Positions 1 to 6,630 of a DNA stretch of 26,817 bases are shown piece after piece. Numbering within the stretch: the stretch's first letter is position 1; each line of letters begins with the position of its first letter. Under the pieces are notes generated by a model. It did not search any database. It saw only the letters and a list, made by a program, of their open reading frames with translations, and was not told where the DNA came from. The DNA is taken from contig JBHBDS010000099.1 in the NCBI GenBank assembly GCA_041784625.1, forward strand, positions 1-26,817. The letters run 5' to 3'. The position numbers and the translations under genes are program-made. This DNA comes from JAUNKE01 sp041784625 (lineage in GTDB: Bacteria > Bacillota > Clostridia > Peptostreptococcales > Filifactoraceae).

Positions 1-174
1 GAGTCCGTTGACATGGCAAACTCCGTGATTGGAAACGAAGATGCGGACTTTGCAGCGATTGGACGTGGACTGCTCCGCAATCCGAACTGGACGATTGAAG
101 CAGCGATTGCACTTGGACAAGAAATCGAAATACCATATCAATTGGAGCGAGCATTTCCACGAGTGAAGAGGTAG
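1..174 (+). CDS. NADH:flavin oxidoreductase (old yellow enzyme family), C-terminal fragment
   Basis: The frame is open from the first base and ends in TAG at 172-174, so the gene starts outside the window and only the last 57 residues are visible. The segment ADFAAIGRGLLRNPNW is typical of the last part of the TIM-barrel of old-yellow-enzyme/NADH oxidase proteins, where a Gly-Arg pair contacts the FMN phosphate. The family reduces activated double bonds or oxidises NADH with flavin. The substrate cannot be inferred from the tail. The last ten residues (ERAFPRVKR) and the following untranslated bases are nearly repeated at the end of the DUF3791 gene ending at 1355. A hairpin terminator follows at 220-245. 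Confidence 0.8.
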   Translation, partial: ESVDMANSVIGNEDADFAAIGRGLLRNPNWTIEAAIALGQEIEIPYQLERAFPRVKR

Positions 175-189
175 AAGAAACAAATCAAA
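145..189 (+). repeat. 45-bp imperfect direct repeat, copy 1
   Basis: This stretch covers the last codons of the oxidoreductase, its stop codon and 15 bases beyond. It matches 1326-1370 at 39 of 45 positions by eye without gaps, including the untranslated part ending in GAAACAAATCAAA. The identity on both sides of the stop codon argues for DNA duplication rather than convergent protein sequence. Confidence 0.8.
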
Positions 190-219
190 CAAATATTATT
201 TTTGTAGAATTTCTCTGTT

Positions 220-245
220 AAAAGCGTCCGAAAGGATGCTTTTAC
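220..245 (+). terminator. Intrinsic terminator of the oxidoreductase gene
   Basis: Arms at 220-229 and 234-243 form a 10-bp stem with one G-U pair around a GAAA tetraloop. The right arm ends in a short T run. It lies 45 bases after the oxidoreductase stop. Confidence 0.7.
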
Positions 246-328
246 TTTGAAAAAATCTATGCAATGAAAAACGAATGACACAGCAAGTTAATAAGAAAGA
301 GAAGCTTTTGCAACAGACGGATTGTAGA

Positions 329-357
329 TTGAAGCCGAAAAAATAATATGATAAAAT
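329..357 (+). promoter_or_regulatory. Promoter of the DUF3791-DUF3990 cassette
   Basis: TTGAAG (329-334) and TAAAAT (352-357) are separated by 17 bases and match the housekeeping sigma consensus well. The predicted transcript start near 364 gives a leader of about 64 bases before the ATG at 428. Confidence 0.55.
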
Positions 358-427
358 GATAGTAATTAGTATGGATTACACGATTGATTAGGAGTCAGCA
401 AAAAAATATGACTTGAGGAGGTGTCAA

Positions 428-661
428 ATGGGAACAAGGATAAAAAATAACCAGGATTTAGCCTTTGCAATTTTCTGTATTGAACAGGTGGCACTCACTC
501 TTGGCACAGACGCAAGTCAAGTTTTTGTTGCACTAAAAGAAAGTGATATTCTAAACGGTTATATTGTACCTGAGTACGAGGTGCTGCACACTCAGAGCAA
601 GGAATATATTGTCGATGAAATCCTTGATGTAATGAAAGAGAGAGGGGTGTCCATTGTATGA
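428..661 (+). CDS. DUF3791 protein, first copy
   Basis: A 77-residue protein starts at the ATG at 428, which a GAGGAGGTG ribosome binding site precedes. It resembles DUF3791 small proteins: a hydrophobic FAIFCIEQVA helix, then a conserved-looking YEVLHTQ segment followed by YIVDEI. No enzymatic residues are apparent. The stop codon overlaps the ATG of the next gene (ATGA), so translation should be coupled. DUF3791 genes are commonly found next to DUF3990 genes, and by position this one would be the antitoxin or partner of an ADP-ribosyltransferase-like protein. The family name rests on my recognition of the pattern, and the antitoxin role is inference. Confidence 0.7.
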   Translation: MGTRIKNNQDLAFAIFCIEQVALTLGTDASQVFVALKESDILNGYIVPEYEVLHTQSKEYIVDEILDVMKERGVSIV

Positions 662-1131
662 TCGTTTATCACGGATCGTTTGTCGAGGTGGAAGTTCCAG
701 ATTTGTGGCATTCTAGAGATACTTTGGACTTCGGGCTGGGCTTTTACACAACACCGATTTATGAGCAGGCCGTGAATTGGAGTAGCCGATTTAAGCGTCG
801 AGGACTCTCGGGAATTATTTCGCGCTATATGCTTGATGAAAAGGCATTGGAAAATCTGAAGGTGTTACGATTTGATCGTTACGACGAAACTTGGTTGGAT
901 TTCATCTTAAATTGCCGAAGCGAGAATGATAGTTCGGACTATGACATTGTGATTGGTGGCGTTGCAAACGATCAGGTGTTCAACACAGTGGAGCTCTTTT
1001 TCGAAGGCTTAATCGATAAGTCAGAAGCGATCAAACGATTGCGATTTGAAAAGCCAAATCTGCAGATTTGCCTACGTACAGAAAAAGCAATAGCGATGTG
1101 CTTACAATTTGAAGGGAGTGAGCAAATATGA
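658..1131 (+). CDS. DUF3990 protein, ADP-ribosyltransferase-like (putative toxin)
   Basis: A 157-residue protein overlaps its neighbours by four bases on both sides (ATGA at each junction). The N-terminus has YHGS (residues 4-7), followed by GLGFYTTP (about 27-33) and later IVIGGVANDQVF (about 97-108). This spacing fits the DUF3990 family of the ADP-ribosyltransferase fold, in which the YHG and the Tyr of the second motif bind NAD and an acidic or amide residue in the third motif (here around D105/Q106) helps catalysis. There is no signal peptide, so it should act in the cytoplasm. Being sandwiched between two DUF3791 genes suggests a toxin-antitoxin or phage-defence module. The target (protein, RNA, DNA or small molecule) is unknown. 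Confidence 0.72.
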   Translation: MIVYHGSFVEVEVPDLWHSRDTLDFGLGFYTTPIYEQAVNWSSRFKRRGLSGIISRYMLDEKALENLKVLRFDRYDETWLDFILNCRSENDSSDYDIVIGGVANDQVFNTVELFFEGLIDKSEAIKRLRFEKPNLQICLRTEKAIAMCLQFEGSEQI

Positions 1132-1355
1132 AGGCAAGTCCTATTTTGTTGCAAAAGAAATATGCCCGCATTGTTGCTCTTTTTGCAAAGAATTTAGGAA
1201 TATCTTTAGATGATGCGTTGGAATTTTTTTACCAATCAGCACTATATGATTTGGTTAGCAATGGGATTTCCGATATGCATTGTCGAAGCGATTTGTATTT
1301 GGTAGAAGAGCTGAAGCTAGAATATGAGCGGACATTCCCAAGAGTGAAGGGGTAA
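1128..1355 (+). CDS. DUF3791 protein, second copy with oxidoreductase-like tail
   Basis: A 75-residue protein starts inside the previous gene's stop (ATGA) with GGGAGTGAG upstream. It contains SLDDALEFFYQSALYDLV and MHCRSDLYLVEEL, a pattern I associate with DUF3791-type proteins, although it differs strongly from the first copy at 428-661. The last residues (YERTFPRVKG) and the stop-codon region nearly repeat the end of the oxidoreductase at 145-189, so the C-terminus may have been borrowed by recombination. The likely role is second partner or antitoxin for the DUF3990 protein (inference). Confidence 0.65.
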   Translation: MKASPILLQKKYARIVALFAKNLGISLDDALEFFYQSALYDLVSNGISDMHCRSDLYLVEELKLEYERTFPRVKG

Positions 1356-1370
1356 AAGAAACAAATCAAA
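1326..1370 (+). repeat. 45-bp imperfect direct repeat, copy 2
   Basis: This is the partner of 145-189. Together the copies bracket the whole DUF3791-DUF3990-DUF3791 cassette, including its promoter, as duplicated target or crossover sites would. Confidence 0.8.
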
Positions 1371-1382
1371 TTTATTGAAAGT

Positions 1383-1420
1383 AAAGTCGAGAGCTATCGT
1401 ATGAAGTTTTCGACTTTTTA
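1383..1420 (+). terminator. Terminator after the DUF3791/DUF3990 cassette
   Basis: AAAGTCGA (1383-1390) and TCGACTTT (1410-1417) form an 8-bp stem with a 19-base loop, and the right arm runs into TTTTT. It lies 28 bases after the last stop codon. Confidence 0.6.
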
Positions 1421-1619
1421 TGTTTTGTAGGTATTACTGTTGCGATGCGTAGTTGGAAGAGTAACCCAATAGTCTTTATTTTTACTTTGCGTAGTTGGAT
1501 GAATAGCCAAATGGCAATTTGTAGTTTCCATGGCTCGTTTATCTTCATCATGCTTGTTGTGATCTCCGTCATTTGGCGAAAAAAGAAGGAAATAATCTGG
1601 AGATGAATAAGGAGTCTAG
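1421..1619. other. Intergenic AT-rich stretch with imperfect tandem repeat
   Basis: I see no convincing gene here. A 27-base unit beginning TGCGTAGTTGGA occurs at 1446 and again at 1488 (first 12 bases identical, the rest about two-thirds identical), giving a 42-base period. The short frames in this stretch have atypical composition and no good ribosome binding site. Confidence 0.5.
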
Positions 1620-1670
1620 GACAAAAAGACAAACTTACTTTTGTTGTGAAAGCGAGTTTGTCTTTTTGTC
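1620..1670. terminator. Strong bidirectional hairpin terminator
   Basis: A perfect 16-bp inverted repeat at 1620-1635 and 1655-1670 surrounds a 19-base loop, with A and T runs inside the arms. It can stop the minus-strand transcripts arriving from the thioesterase/MFS side and plus-strand read-through from the DUF3791 cassette. Confidence 0.65.
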
Positions 1671-1719
1671 GTTCTATCTTTTATCATTCTGTCTTTTATC
1701 AGACTATACTGTTATCATT

Positions 1720-1899
1720 CTACACTTCAGAAGCTACCTTCTGTTCTTTTATCAAAAAGCTTGCGAGTCCAGCGACCAAGCGTAGCGCGATGTCTGCAGT
1801 CCAAATCATCACATAGCCACCCGTGAGCTCTACGCTGATACCTCCAAGCCATGCGCTGAGAAATCCGCCGACCTGATGCGAGAAGAACACAAAACAAAA
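1720..1899 (-). pseudogene. MFS transporter, C-terminal remnant
   Basis: Reading the minus strand from 1899 to the TAG at 1722-1720 gives 59 residues containing SHQVGGFLSAWLGG, then LTGGYVMIW and a hydrophobic stretch ending in LASFLIKEQ. The SHQ-GG-AWLGG pattern and a final membrane helix are typical of the last two transmembrane segments of MFS monocarboxylate/oxalate-type permeases. Nothing before the FVFFSHQ segment survives: the upstream DNA is the stop of the thioesterase at 1902. No start codon or ribosome binding site exists, so this is the stump of a gene whose first roughly 85% was deleted. The deletion endpoint lies at about 1895-1902. Confidence 0.8.
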
Positions 1900-1901
1900 A
1901 A

Positions 1902-2327
1902 CTACTTCGAATTTTCGCTTGGCGTTGGAATCATGGTTGCGAGCATTTTGGCAATGATTTTTCCATTTACATCGGTGACGGTGGCCTCAACGATGTAAAG
2001 GGTTTTACCAGGTTTGAGGAGCTCGGCGGTTGCGATGATTTTGTTGGTGGTGGCTGGTCGCATCAAATTGATTTTGAATTCGGTGGAGAGCACGCCAGAT
2101 CCCTCTGGCATTGCAGAGAGTGCCGCAATACCGCAAGCGACATCCGCAAGTGTTGTGGTGACGCCAGCATGAAGAAATCCATGTTGCTGAAGTAGCTCGG
2201 GTCTTTTTTCGATTGAGAGAACCGCTTTGCCGTATTCGACATGCTCAAGTGTTGCGCCGATATGTTTCAAAAATGGTTGTTGTTCAAAGTTTTCTGCCAA
2301 GCGTTGGTATGTTTCGTTTGTTCTCAT
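1902..2327 (-). CDS. PaaI-type hotdog-fold thioesterase
   Basis: A 141-residue protein of the 4HBT/PaaI family, which hydrolyses acyl- or aryl-CoA thioesters as a cytoplasmic homo-oligomer. QQHGFLHAGVTTTLADVA (residues about 47-64) carries the HGxxHAG loop and the helix with the likely catalytic Asp62, followed by STEFKINLMRPA, the second characteristic strand. The length fits single-domain PaaI proteins. The ATG at 2327 has no obvious Shine-Dalgarno, but a good promoter lies 49 bases upstream. The gene ends beside the truncated MFS gene, and the two were probably separate before the deletion. The substrate is unknown. Confidence 0.85.
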   Translation of the reverse strand: MRTNETYQRLAENFEQQPFLKHIGATLEHVEYGKAVLSIEKRPELLQQHGFLHAGVTTTLADVACGIAALSAMPEGSGVLSTEFKINLMRPATTNKIIATAELLKPGKTLYIVEATVTDVNGKIIAKMLATMIPTPSENSK

Positions 2328-2375
2328 ATTCTTATGCGATAAAGAATCGCCCTTTCGTGATTTTTTGCATAATGT

Positions 2376-2404
2376 ATTGTATCGTATTTCATAGTATTAG
2401 TAAA
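2376..2404 (-). promoter_or_regulatory. Promoter of the thioesterase gene
   Basis: On the minus strand TTTACT (2404-2399) and TACAAT (2381-2376) are 17 bases apart, placing the transcript start near 2369, about 42 bases before the ATG. Confidence 0.5.
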
Positions 2405-2832
2405 TGTTCATAGGAGCAAAAAATTCATTTATTAGGAAAATTCTCCTCGAGTAATAAGTTTGAAATTCAAAGGAGTATGCGAACTAAAAAGTATGCGCAG
2501 CTCGGATGTTTTGAAATAGAAAACAAATCTGCTGATGACGAAAAAGAGGGAAGAAATTTGGACGAAAATTCTTTGCGTGTCATAACTAGAACAGACTCTG
2601 AGATTTTTGCGGTTAAAATACCCTTGTGCACATCATTTGTTTTGCTTGAATTTTGTGCAGTGAAGAGATATAATGAAAGAGATAGCAGAAGATCGATTTT
2701 ATAAATTTTTTGCTGTTTGGTGATTCTTCGGAGTTGCGGAATTTCCATTGAACTTTTCGATGGGGTAGACTCAATGACTTCGAAGAGATTGAATTTATGT
2801 TTTGGTGTGATTAATAACGATGAATCATCAAG
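2405..2832. other. Intergenic region without a recognised gene
   Basis: The plus frame from 2477 is open to a stop at 2702 and then again to 2858, and the minus strand 2865-2467 is also open, but neither translation resembles a protein I know. The only ribosome-binding-like sequence (AAAGGAG) sits one base before the ATG at 2477, too close to work well. It could hold a decayed gene. I would not annotate one. Confidence 0.4.
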
Positions 2833-2850
2833 TAGAATTAAAAAATTACA

Positions 2851-2928
2851 ACCATAGGGGAGCATTTGCTGAGAGTGAGTTTTGGCTCAGACCCTTTACC
2901 TGTCGGATAATGCCGTCGTAGGGAATGT
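2851..2928 (+). ncRNA. TPP riboswitch (THI element)
   Basis: The conserved parts of the thiamine-pyrophosphate aptamer are present in order: GGGGAGC (2857-2863), GCTGAGAGTG (2868-2877), ACCCTTTACCTG (2891-2902) and GGATAATGCCGTCGTAGGGA (2905-2924). A plausible -10 box TAGAAT at 2833-2838 would start the transcript about ten bases before the aptamer, although the -35 is weak. A terminator follows immediately, so TPP binding should switch off the thiamine uptake operon by premature termination. Confidence 0.95.
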
Positions 2929-2929
2929 T

Positions 2930-2953
2930 ATCTGCGTGTGCAGATTTTTTTTT
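2930..2953 (+). terminator. Attenuator terminator of the TPP riboswitch
   Basis: ATCTGC (2930-2935) and GCAGAT (2940-2945) form a 6-bp stem with a GTGT loop, followed by eight more T residues to 2953. The ribosome binding site GGGAGG (2961-2966) begins eight bases later. This is the expression platform of the TPP switch. Confidence 0.85.
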
Positions 2954-2970
2954 GGACAAAGGGAGGTTTT

Positions 2971-3270
2971 ATGAAACAGCCAGAAGCGAGTATCGCCATC
3001 CAGGTTTTGCCAGCGGTGGAGGGGGAAGAGGTCATTCGCATCGTGGATGAGGTGATTGCATATATCAAATCGACTGGTCTCACTTGTTTTGTTGCACCGT
3101 TTGAGACAACGGTGGAGGGAAGTTTTGACGAGTTGATGGAGATTGTCAAGGAGGCTCAGAAAATTTGTATTCGTGAGGGTGCGCCGAGCGTGATGAGCTA
3201 TGTGAAGATTGCGCTGAATCCCGAGGCGGGGGTGTGGTCGATTGAAAAGAAAACCGCAAAGCATCATTGA
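2971..3270 (+). CDS. Thiamine-binding protein, MTH1187/YkoF-like
   Basis: A 99-residue cytoplasmic protein of the MTH1187/YqgV (DUF77) family, related to the repeated domain of YkoF, which binds thiamine or its hydroxymethylpyrimidine moiety. I chose the ATG at 2971 because GGGAGG lies four bases upstream. An earlier GTG at 2938 is inside the terminator loop. Visible family features are the ferredoxin-like pattern with ASIAIQVLP at the start, LTCFVAPFETTVEG in the middle and SYVKIAL near the end. It is the first gene after the TPP riboswitch and overlaps the permease gene by 29 bases, so it probably delivers or senses the transported vitamin precursor. Confidence 0.85.
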   Translation: MKQPEASIAIQVLPAVEGEEVIRIVDEVIAYIKSTGLTCFVAPFETTVEGSFDELMEIVKEAQKICIREGAPSVMSYVKIALNPEAGVWSIEKKTAKHH

Positions 3271-4009
3271 TGGGATTTATCCTGCGAGTTTTATTGCGCT
3301 GCTGATTTTTATCTGGGGACTCATCAGTCATTTTGAAATCGTGCCGAAGTTTATGCTACCATCGCCCCAATCGGTGGTGCGAGCCCTGATCACCGAAGCG
3401 CCGCTGCTTGCGATGCATAGCAAGGTGACGCTGATGGAGGCTTTTATCGGCTTGTTTTTGAGCATCGGTTTCGCATGGATGCTCGCCGTGGTGATGGAAG
3501 AATTTTCACTTTGGCGTAAGACGCTCTATCCCGTGCTGATCATTTCGCAGACGATTCCTACGATTGCGGTTGCGCCGCTGCTTGTGCTTTGGCTCGGCTA
3601 CGGAATGCTGCCAAAGATTGCGCTGATTTTTGTCACCTGCTTTTTTCCACTGGTGATTAGCATCTTGAGCGGATTTGCAACCGTGGATGAGGATGCGATG
3701 AGACTCTTTCGCTCGATGGGGGCGACTCGATGGCAGATGCTGCTGTGGGTCAAACTGCCGTCGGCGGTGGAGAGTTTTTTTGCAGGCCTAAAAGTGTCGG
3801 CATCTTATGCGATTGTTGGCGCAGTGATTGCGGAATGGCTCGGTGGGAATCAGGGACTGGGCGTGTATATGACGAGGGTGCGCAAATCTTTTTCGTTTGA
3901 TAAGATGTTTGCGGGGATCATCGTGGTCACGGTCATCTCGTTATTGTTGTTATACTTGGTGGATTTGTTGCAGAAAAAATCGATGAAATGGAAAATACAG
4001 GAGAGATAA
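3242..4009 (+). CDS. thiX: ABC transporter permease for thiamine/HMP precursor (ThiX-like)
   Basis: A 255-residue inner-membrane protein of the SsuC/TauC/ThiX permease family with about six hydrophobic segments. The EAA loop is clear in the region SMGATRWQMLLWVKLP (about residues 159-174), the contact site for the ATPase. The only in-frame start giving a full N-terminus is TTG at 3242, inside the preceding gene and behind a G-rich stretch; translational coupling would help. The next gene begins two bases after its stop. Because of the TPP riboswitch and the ThiY-like lipoprotein, the cargo is probably thiamine's pyrimidine precursor rather than sulfonates (inference from context). Confidence 0.85.
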   Translation: MKRKPQSIIDGIYPASFIALLIFIWGLISHFEIVPKFMLPSPQSVVRALITEAPLLAMHSKVTLMEAFIGLFLSIGFAWMLAVVMEEFSLWRKTLYPVLIISQTIPTIAVAPLLVLWLGYGMLPKIALIFVTCFFPLVISILSGFATVDEDAMRLFRSMGATRWQMLLWVKLPSAVESFFAGLKVSASYAIVGAVIAEWLGGNQGLGVYMTRVRKSFSFDKMFAGIIVVTVISLLLLYLVDLLQKKSMKWKIQER

Positions 4010-4010
4010 T

Positions 4011-5054
4011 ATGAAGAAAAAAATTTTTGCTGGAGCGATGGCTCTACTGATTGGACTATCCGCAGTAGGTTGCGGATCAAAAACTGGAACAACCGAAAAT
4101 GGCAGCAGCGGAGAAAATTCTACCGCCGCATCTTCGGGTGCAAAAAGCGATGGAAAAATCTCCTTCGTGCTCGATTGGACGCCAAACACCAACCACACAG
4201 GTGTTTATGTTGCACTGGAAAAAGGATTCTACGCCGAAGAAGGGCTAAATATCGAAATCATTCAGCCGCCAGAAGATGGCGCCATTGCGGCAGTGGGAAG
4301 TGGACAGGCGCAGTTTGGCGTGAGTTTTCAAGAAAATTTGGGCGAAGTGCTTGCATCCGCAAATCCTGCACCGGTGACAGCGGTTGCGACGATCATCGAC
4401 CACAACACATCGGGGATTATTTCGCTGAGAGAAAAAGACATCGAGAGTTTCAAGGATCTTGAAGGCAAAAAATATGCGACTTGGGGACTGCCAGTGGAGC
4501 AGGCAATTTTGAAATTTGCGGTTGAGTCCGATGGTGGAGACTATAGTAAAATCGAAATGGTACCACACTCGGGAGCGGATGCGGTATCGCTACTCAAGAC
4601 GGGACAAGTAGATGCCGTTTGGGTTTACGAAGCATGGGATAATGTGCTCGCAGATTTGGATGGAATGCTCTATAACTTTATTCCTTTTGCACAGGCAAAC
4701 AGCGTGCTCGATTTTTACACACCGATTATCATTGCCAACGATGAGTTCCTCATCAGCGATCCAGATACAGCAAAAGCATTTATGAATGCGACGGCAAAAG
4801 GCTACCAATTTGCGATTGCCAACCCACACGAGGCGGCAGAAATTTTGCTCAAGGCCGTGCCAGAGCTCGACGTCGCACTAGTGGAAGAGAGCCAGCAAAT
4901 TCTATCCGCATACTACAAGGCGGAAAAAGAATTCTGGGGTCCAATCGACACTGTGCGCTGGGAGACATTCTACGATTTTATGTACGCACAAGAATTGATT
5001 GATAAACCGCTTGGATCAGCAGGATTCACCAACGATTATCTGCCAAATGTGTAA
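4011..5054 (+). CDS. thiY: HMP/formylaminopyrimidine-binding lipoprotein (ThiY-like, NMT1/THI5 family)
   Basis: A 347-residue lipoprotein with a Lys-rich start, a hydrophobic stretch and a lipobox ending at Cys21 (LSAVGC), then a Ser/Gly/Thr-rich linker. The mature part begins ISFVLDWTPNTNHTGVYVA, hallmark of the NMT1/THI5 solute-binding family, followed by the Gly-rich SGQAQFGVSFQE region and AVWVYEAW. Family members bind hydroxymethylpyrimidine or its formylamino precursor for thiamine salvage. It should sit on the outer face of the membrane and feed the ThiX-like permease. Together with the riboswitch this supports thiamine precursor uptake. The exact ligand is not provable from sequence. 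Confidence 0.88.
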   Translation: MKKKIFAGAMALLIGLSAVGCGSKTGTTENGSSGENSTAASSGAKSDGKISFVLDWTPNTNHTGVYVALEKGFYAEEGLNIEIIQPPEDGAIAAVGSGQAQFGVSFQENLGEVLASANPAPVTAVATIIDHNTSGIISLREKDIESFKDLEGKKYATWGLPVEQAILKFAVESDGGDYSKIEMVPHSGADAVSLLKTGQVDAVWVYEAWDNVLADLDGMLYNFIPFAQANSVLDFYTPIIIANDEFLISDPDTAKAFMNATAKGYQFAIANPHEAAEILLKAVPELDVALVEESQQILSAYYKAEKEFWGPIDTVRWETFYDFMYAQELIDKPLGSAGFTNDYLPNV

Positions 5055-5055
5055 G

Positions 5056-5784
5056 ATGGACGCATTTTTGACGCTGAAAAATATCAGCAAAAATTATCAA
5101 GAAATTCCGACGATACAAGATATTAACCTGGCGATCAAGCAGGGCGAATTTGTATCGCTCATCGGATCGAGCGGCGTGGGCAAAACCACGCTGTTCAACA
5201 TTCTTTCGGGCATCGAAAAGCCAGATAGCGGACAAATATTGCTCGAGGGAGTAGACATCACGGGCAGCTCGGGGCATTTTAGCTACATGCAACAAAAAGA
5301 TCTGCTCCTGCCATTTTATACGATGATCGATAACATTTGTATGCCACTTCGGCTCAAAGGGATGAGCAAAAAAGATGCGCACGAGATTGCCAAGAAACAT
5401 CTCGAAGAATTTGGACTTATCGGCTCAGAGGACAAATATCCGTCCCAATTGTCAGGCGGAATGAGACAGCGAGGTGCGTTGCTTCGGGCATATCTTTATT
5501 CAGAGAGGCTAATGTTGCTCGATGAGCCATTCTCTGCGCTGGACTCCATTACCAAAGCGAGCCTGCACGAGTGGTATCGCAAAGTGTGCCAGAGCCATCA
5601 GACGACGACTTTTTTTATCACCCATGACATCGACGAAGCCATCATCCTATCCGACAAAGTGGTGGTGATGACGGGTCGTCCAGGACAGATTCGAGAGGAG
5701 ATCACGATCGAGCGAGAAGAAAATTTGGAGCTTTCGCCAAAATTTTTGGAATACAAAAAAATGTTGAAAGAGATGCTGGGATAG
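5056..5784 (+). CDS. thiZ: ABC transporter ATP-binding protein (ThiZ-like)
   Basis: A 242-residue ATPase with Walker A GSSGVGKTT, Q-loop MQQKD, signature LSGGMRQR, Walker B LMLLDEPFSALD and switch His in FITHDIDEA. It closes the TPP-controlled operon. The ATG at 5056 lies one base after the stop of the lipoprotein gene. A nearby alternative ATG at 5047 is in the same frame, and neither has a clear Shine-Dalgarno, so coupling is likely. The frame is open further upstream to 4999, but those codons overlap the lipoprotein's reading frame and do not look like ABC sequence. Confidence 0.88.
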   Translation: MDAFLTLKNISKNYQEIPTIQDINLAIKQGEFVSLIGSSGVGKTTLFNILSGIEKPDSGQILLEGVDITGSSGHFSYMQQKDLLLPFYTMIDNICMPLRLKGMSKKDAHEIAKKHLEEFGLIGSEDKYPSQLSGGMRQRGALLRAYLYSERLMLLDEPFSALDSITKASLHEWYRKVCQSHQTTTFFITHDIDEAIILSDKVVVMTGRPGQIREEITIEREENLELSPKFLEYKKMLKEMLG

Positions 5785-5802
5785 TGAATAGGGATAGTTC
5801 GA

Positions 5803-5814
5803 TTGCCATGGCAA
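5803..5814. promoter_or_regulatory. Proposed operator TTGCCATGGCAA, copy 1
   Basis: A perfect 12-bp palindrome ends 12 bases before the ATG of the Crp/Fnr-type regulator. The same palindrome with identical flanks (ATTGCCATGGCAACG) occurs in the cupin promoter region at 7464-7475. Its place next to the ribosome binding site suggests autorepression. Confidence 0.5.
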
Positions 5815-5826
5815 CGGAGATTTTTT

Positions 5827-6504
5827 ATGAAAGAAATTTTGATTCGAAATCCTTATGACGATTTGCTAATTTTTGAAGGGATGGATAGTGCCGAGATATT
5901 GCGAGCGATTCAATGTCTTTGTGCGCACGAAAAACATTATGAAAAAGAAGAACATATCATCCATGTTGGAGAGCGTGTGAATCAGTTAGCGGTGCTGCTC
6001 TCGGGCAATGTGTATGTATACAACATTCATTCGACGGGGGAGCGCAATATTTTGTTTGAGCTAAAGCGTGGTGATTTGATTGGCGGCTCGCTGGTGTTTT
6101 CCAAGGAAAATGTGGCGCCTTTTGGGATGATGTGCGTGGATAAGTGCTGCGTACTACAGATTGACCCCAAAGAAGTGCTGAGCAACCTCTTGCCCGTGTG
6201 TCCGTCCAAAAGCCGTTTGATGAAGAATCTATTATTTTTGATTGCGGAAGAAAATAATCTTTTGCGCAACAAATTGTACATTTCTTCCATCAAATCGTTA
6301 CGCGAAAAAATTTACTACTATCTATATCTTCAGGCGAGCATCCAGAAGAAAAATTCGTTTACGATTCCTTTCATCAACCGCTCCGATTTTGCCGACTATC
6401 TCAACGTAAATTGTAGTGCGCTGTCGAGAGAGCTCGGTCGAATGAAGGAAGAAGATATTTTGGATTTTTATCGCAATAGCTTTGTGCTCAAGCGCTATCC
6501 GTGA
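5827..6504 (+). CDS. Crp/Fnr-family transcriptional regulator
   Basis: A 225-residue protein starts at the ATG at 5827 with ACGGAG seven bases upstream; a TTG at 5803 would be inside the palindrome. Residues about 10-130 form a cyclic-nucleotide-binding-type beta barrel (AVLLSGNVYVYNI, then GDLIGGSLVFSKE). A long dimerisation helix follows, and residues about 175-215 form a winged helix-turn-helix (INRSDFADYLNVNCSALSRELGRMKEE). It has several Cys residues (IQCLCAHEK, DKCCVLQ) but no clear FNR-type cluster motif, so its effector is unknown. It lies 42 bases after the ATPase gene and could be read through from the thiamine operon. The shared palindrome suggests it controls itself and the neighbouring cupins. 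Confidence 0.88.
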   Translation: MKEILIRNPYDDLLIFEGMDSAEILRAIQCLCAHEKHYEKEEHIIHVGERVNQLAVLLSGNVYVYNIHSTGERNILFELKRGDLIGGSLVFSKENVAPFGMMCVDKCCVLQIDPKEVLSNLLPVCPSKSRLMKNLLFLIAEENNLLRNKLYISSIKSLREKIYYYLYLQASIQKKNSFTIPFINRSDFADYLNVNCSALSRELGRMKEEDILDFYRNSFVLKRYP

Positions 6505-6544
6505 TAAAGAAGAATCCATCAAATTTTAGATGCATTAGAACAAA

Positions 6545-6585
6545 AAAACGAGCGAAACTCTATAAGAGAATTGGCTCGTTTTATG
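6545..6585. terminator. Bidirectional terminator between regulator and cupin genes
   Basis: AAAACGAGC (6545-6553) and GCTCGTTTT (6574-6582) form a 9-bp stem with an additional small internal stem in the loop. A and T runs on both sides serve the convergent genes. Confidence 0.75.
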
Positions 6586-6630
6586 TTTGTGAGACAGAGT
6601 TAATAACGATCTCTACGACAATTGGAATGA

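Noticed and set aside
1372..1632. Minus-strand frame of 86 codons
   Set aside because: It runs through two terminators and an imperfect tandem repeat, with no ribosome site and no family resemblance.
2477..2704. Open plus-strand frame of 75 codons with AAAGGAG next to its ATG
   Set aside because: The ribosome-binding sequence is only one base from the start, the translation resembles nothing I know, and the opposite strand is equally open. It could be a decayed gene.
2467..2865. Open minus-strand frame of 132 codons
   Set aside because: No ribosome site or recognisable domain, and its start region lies inside the TPP aptamer of the opposite strand.
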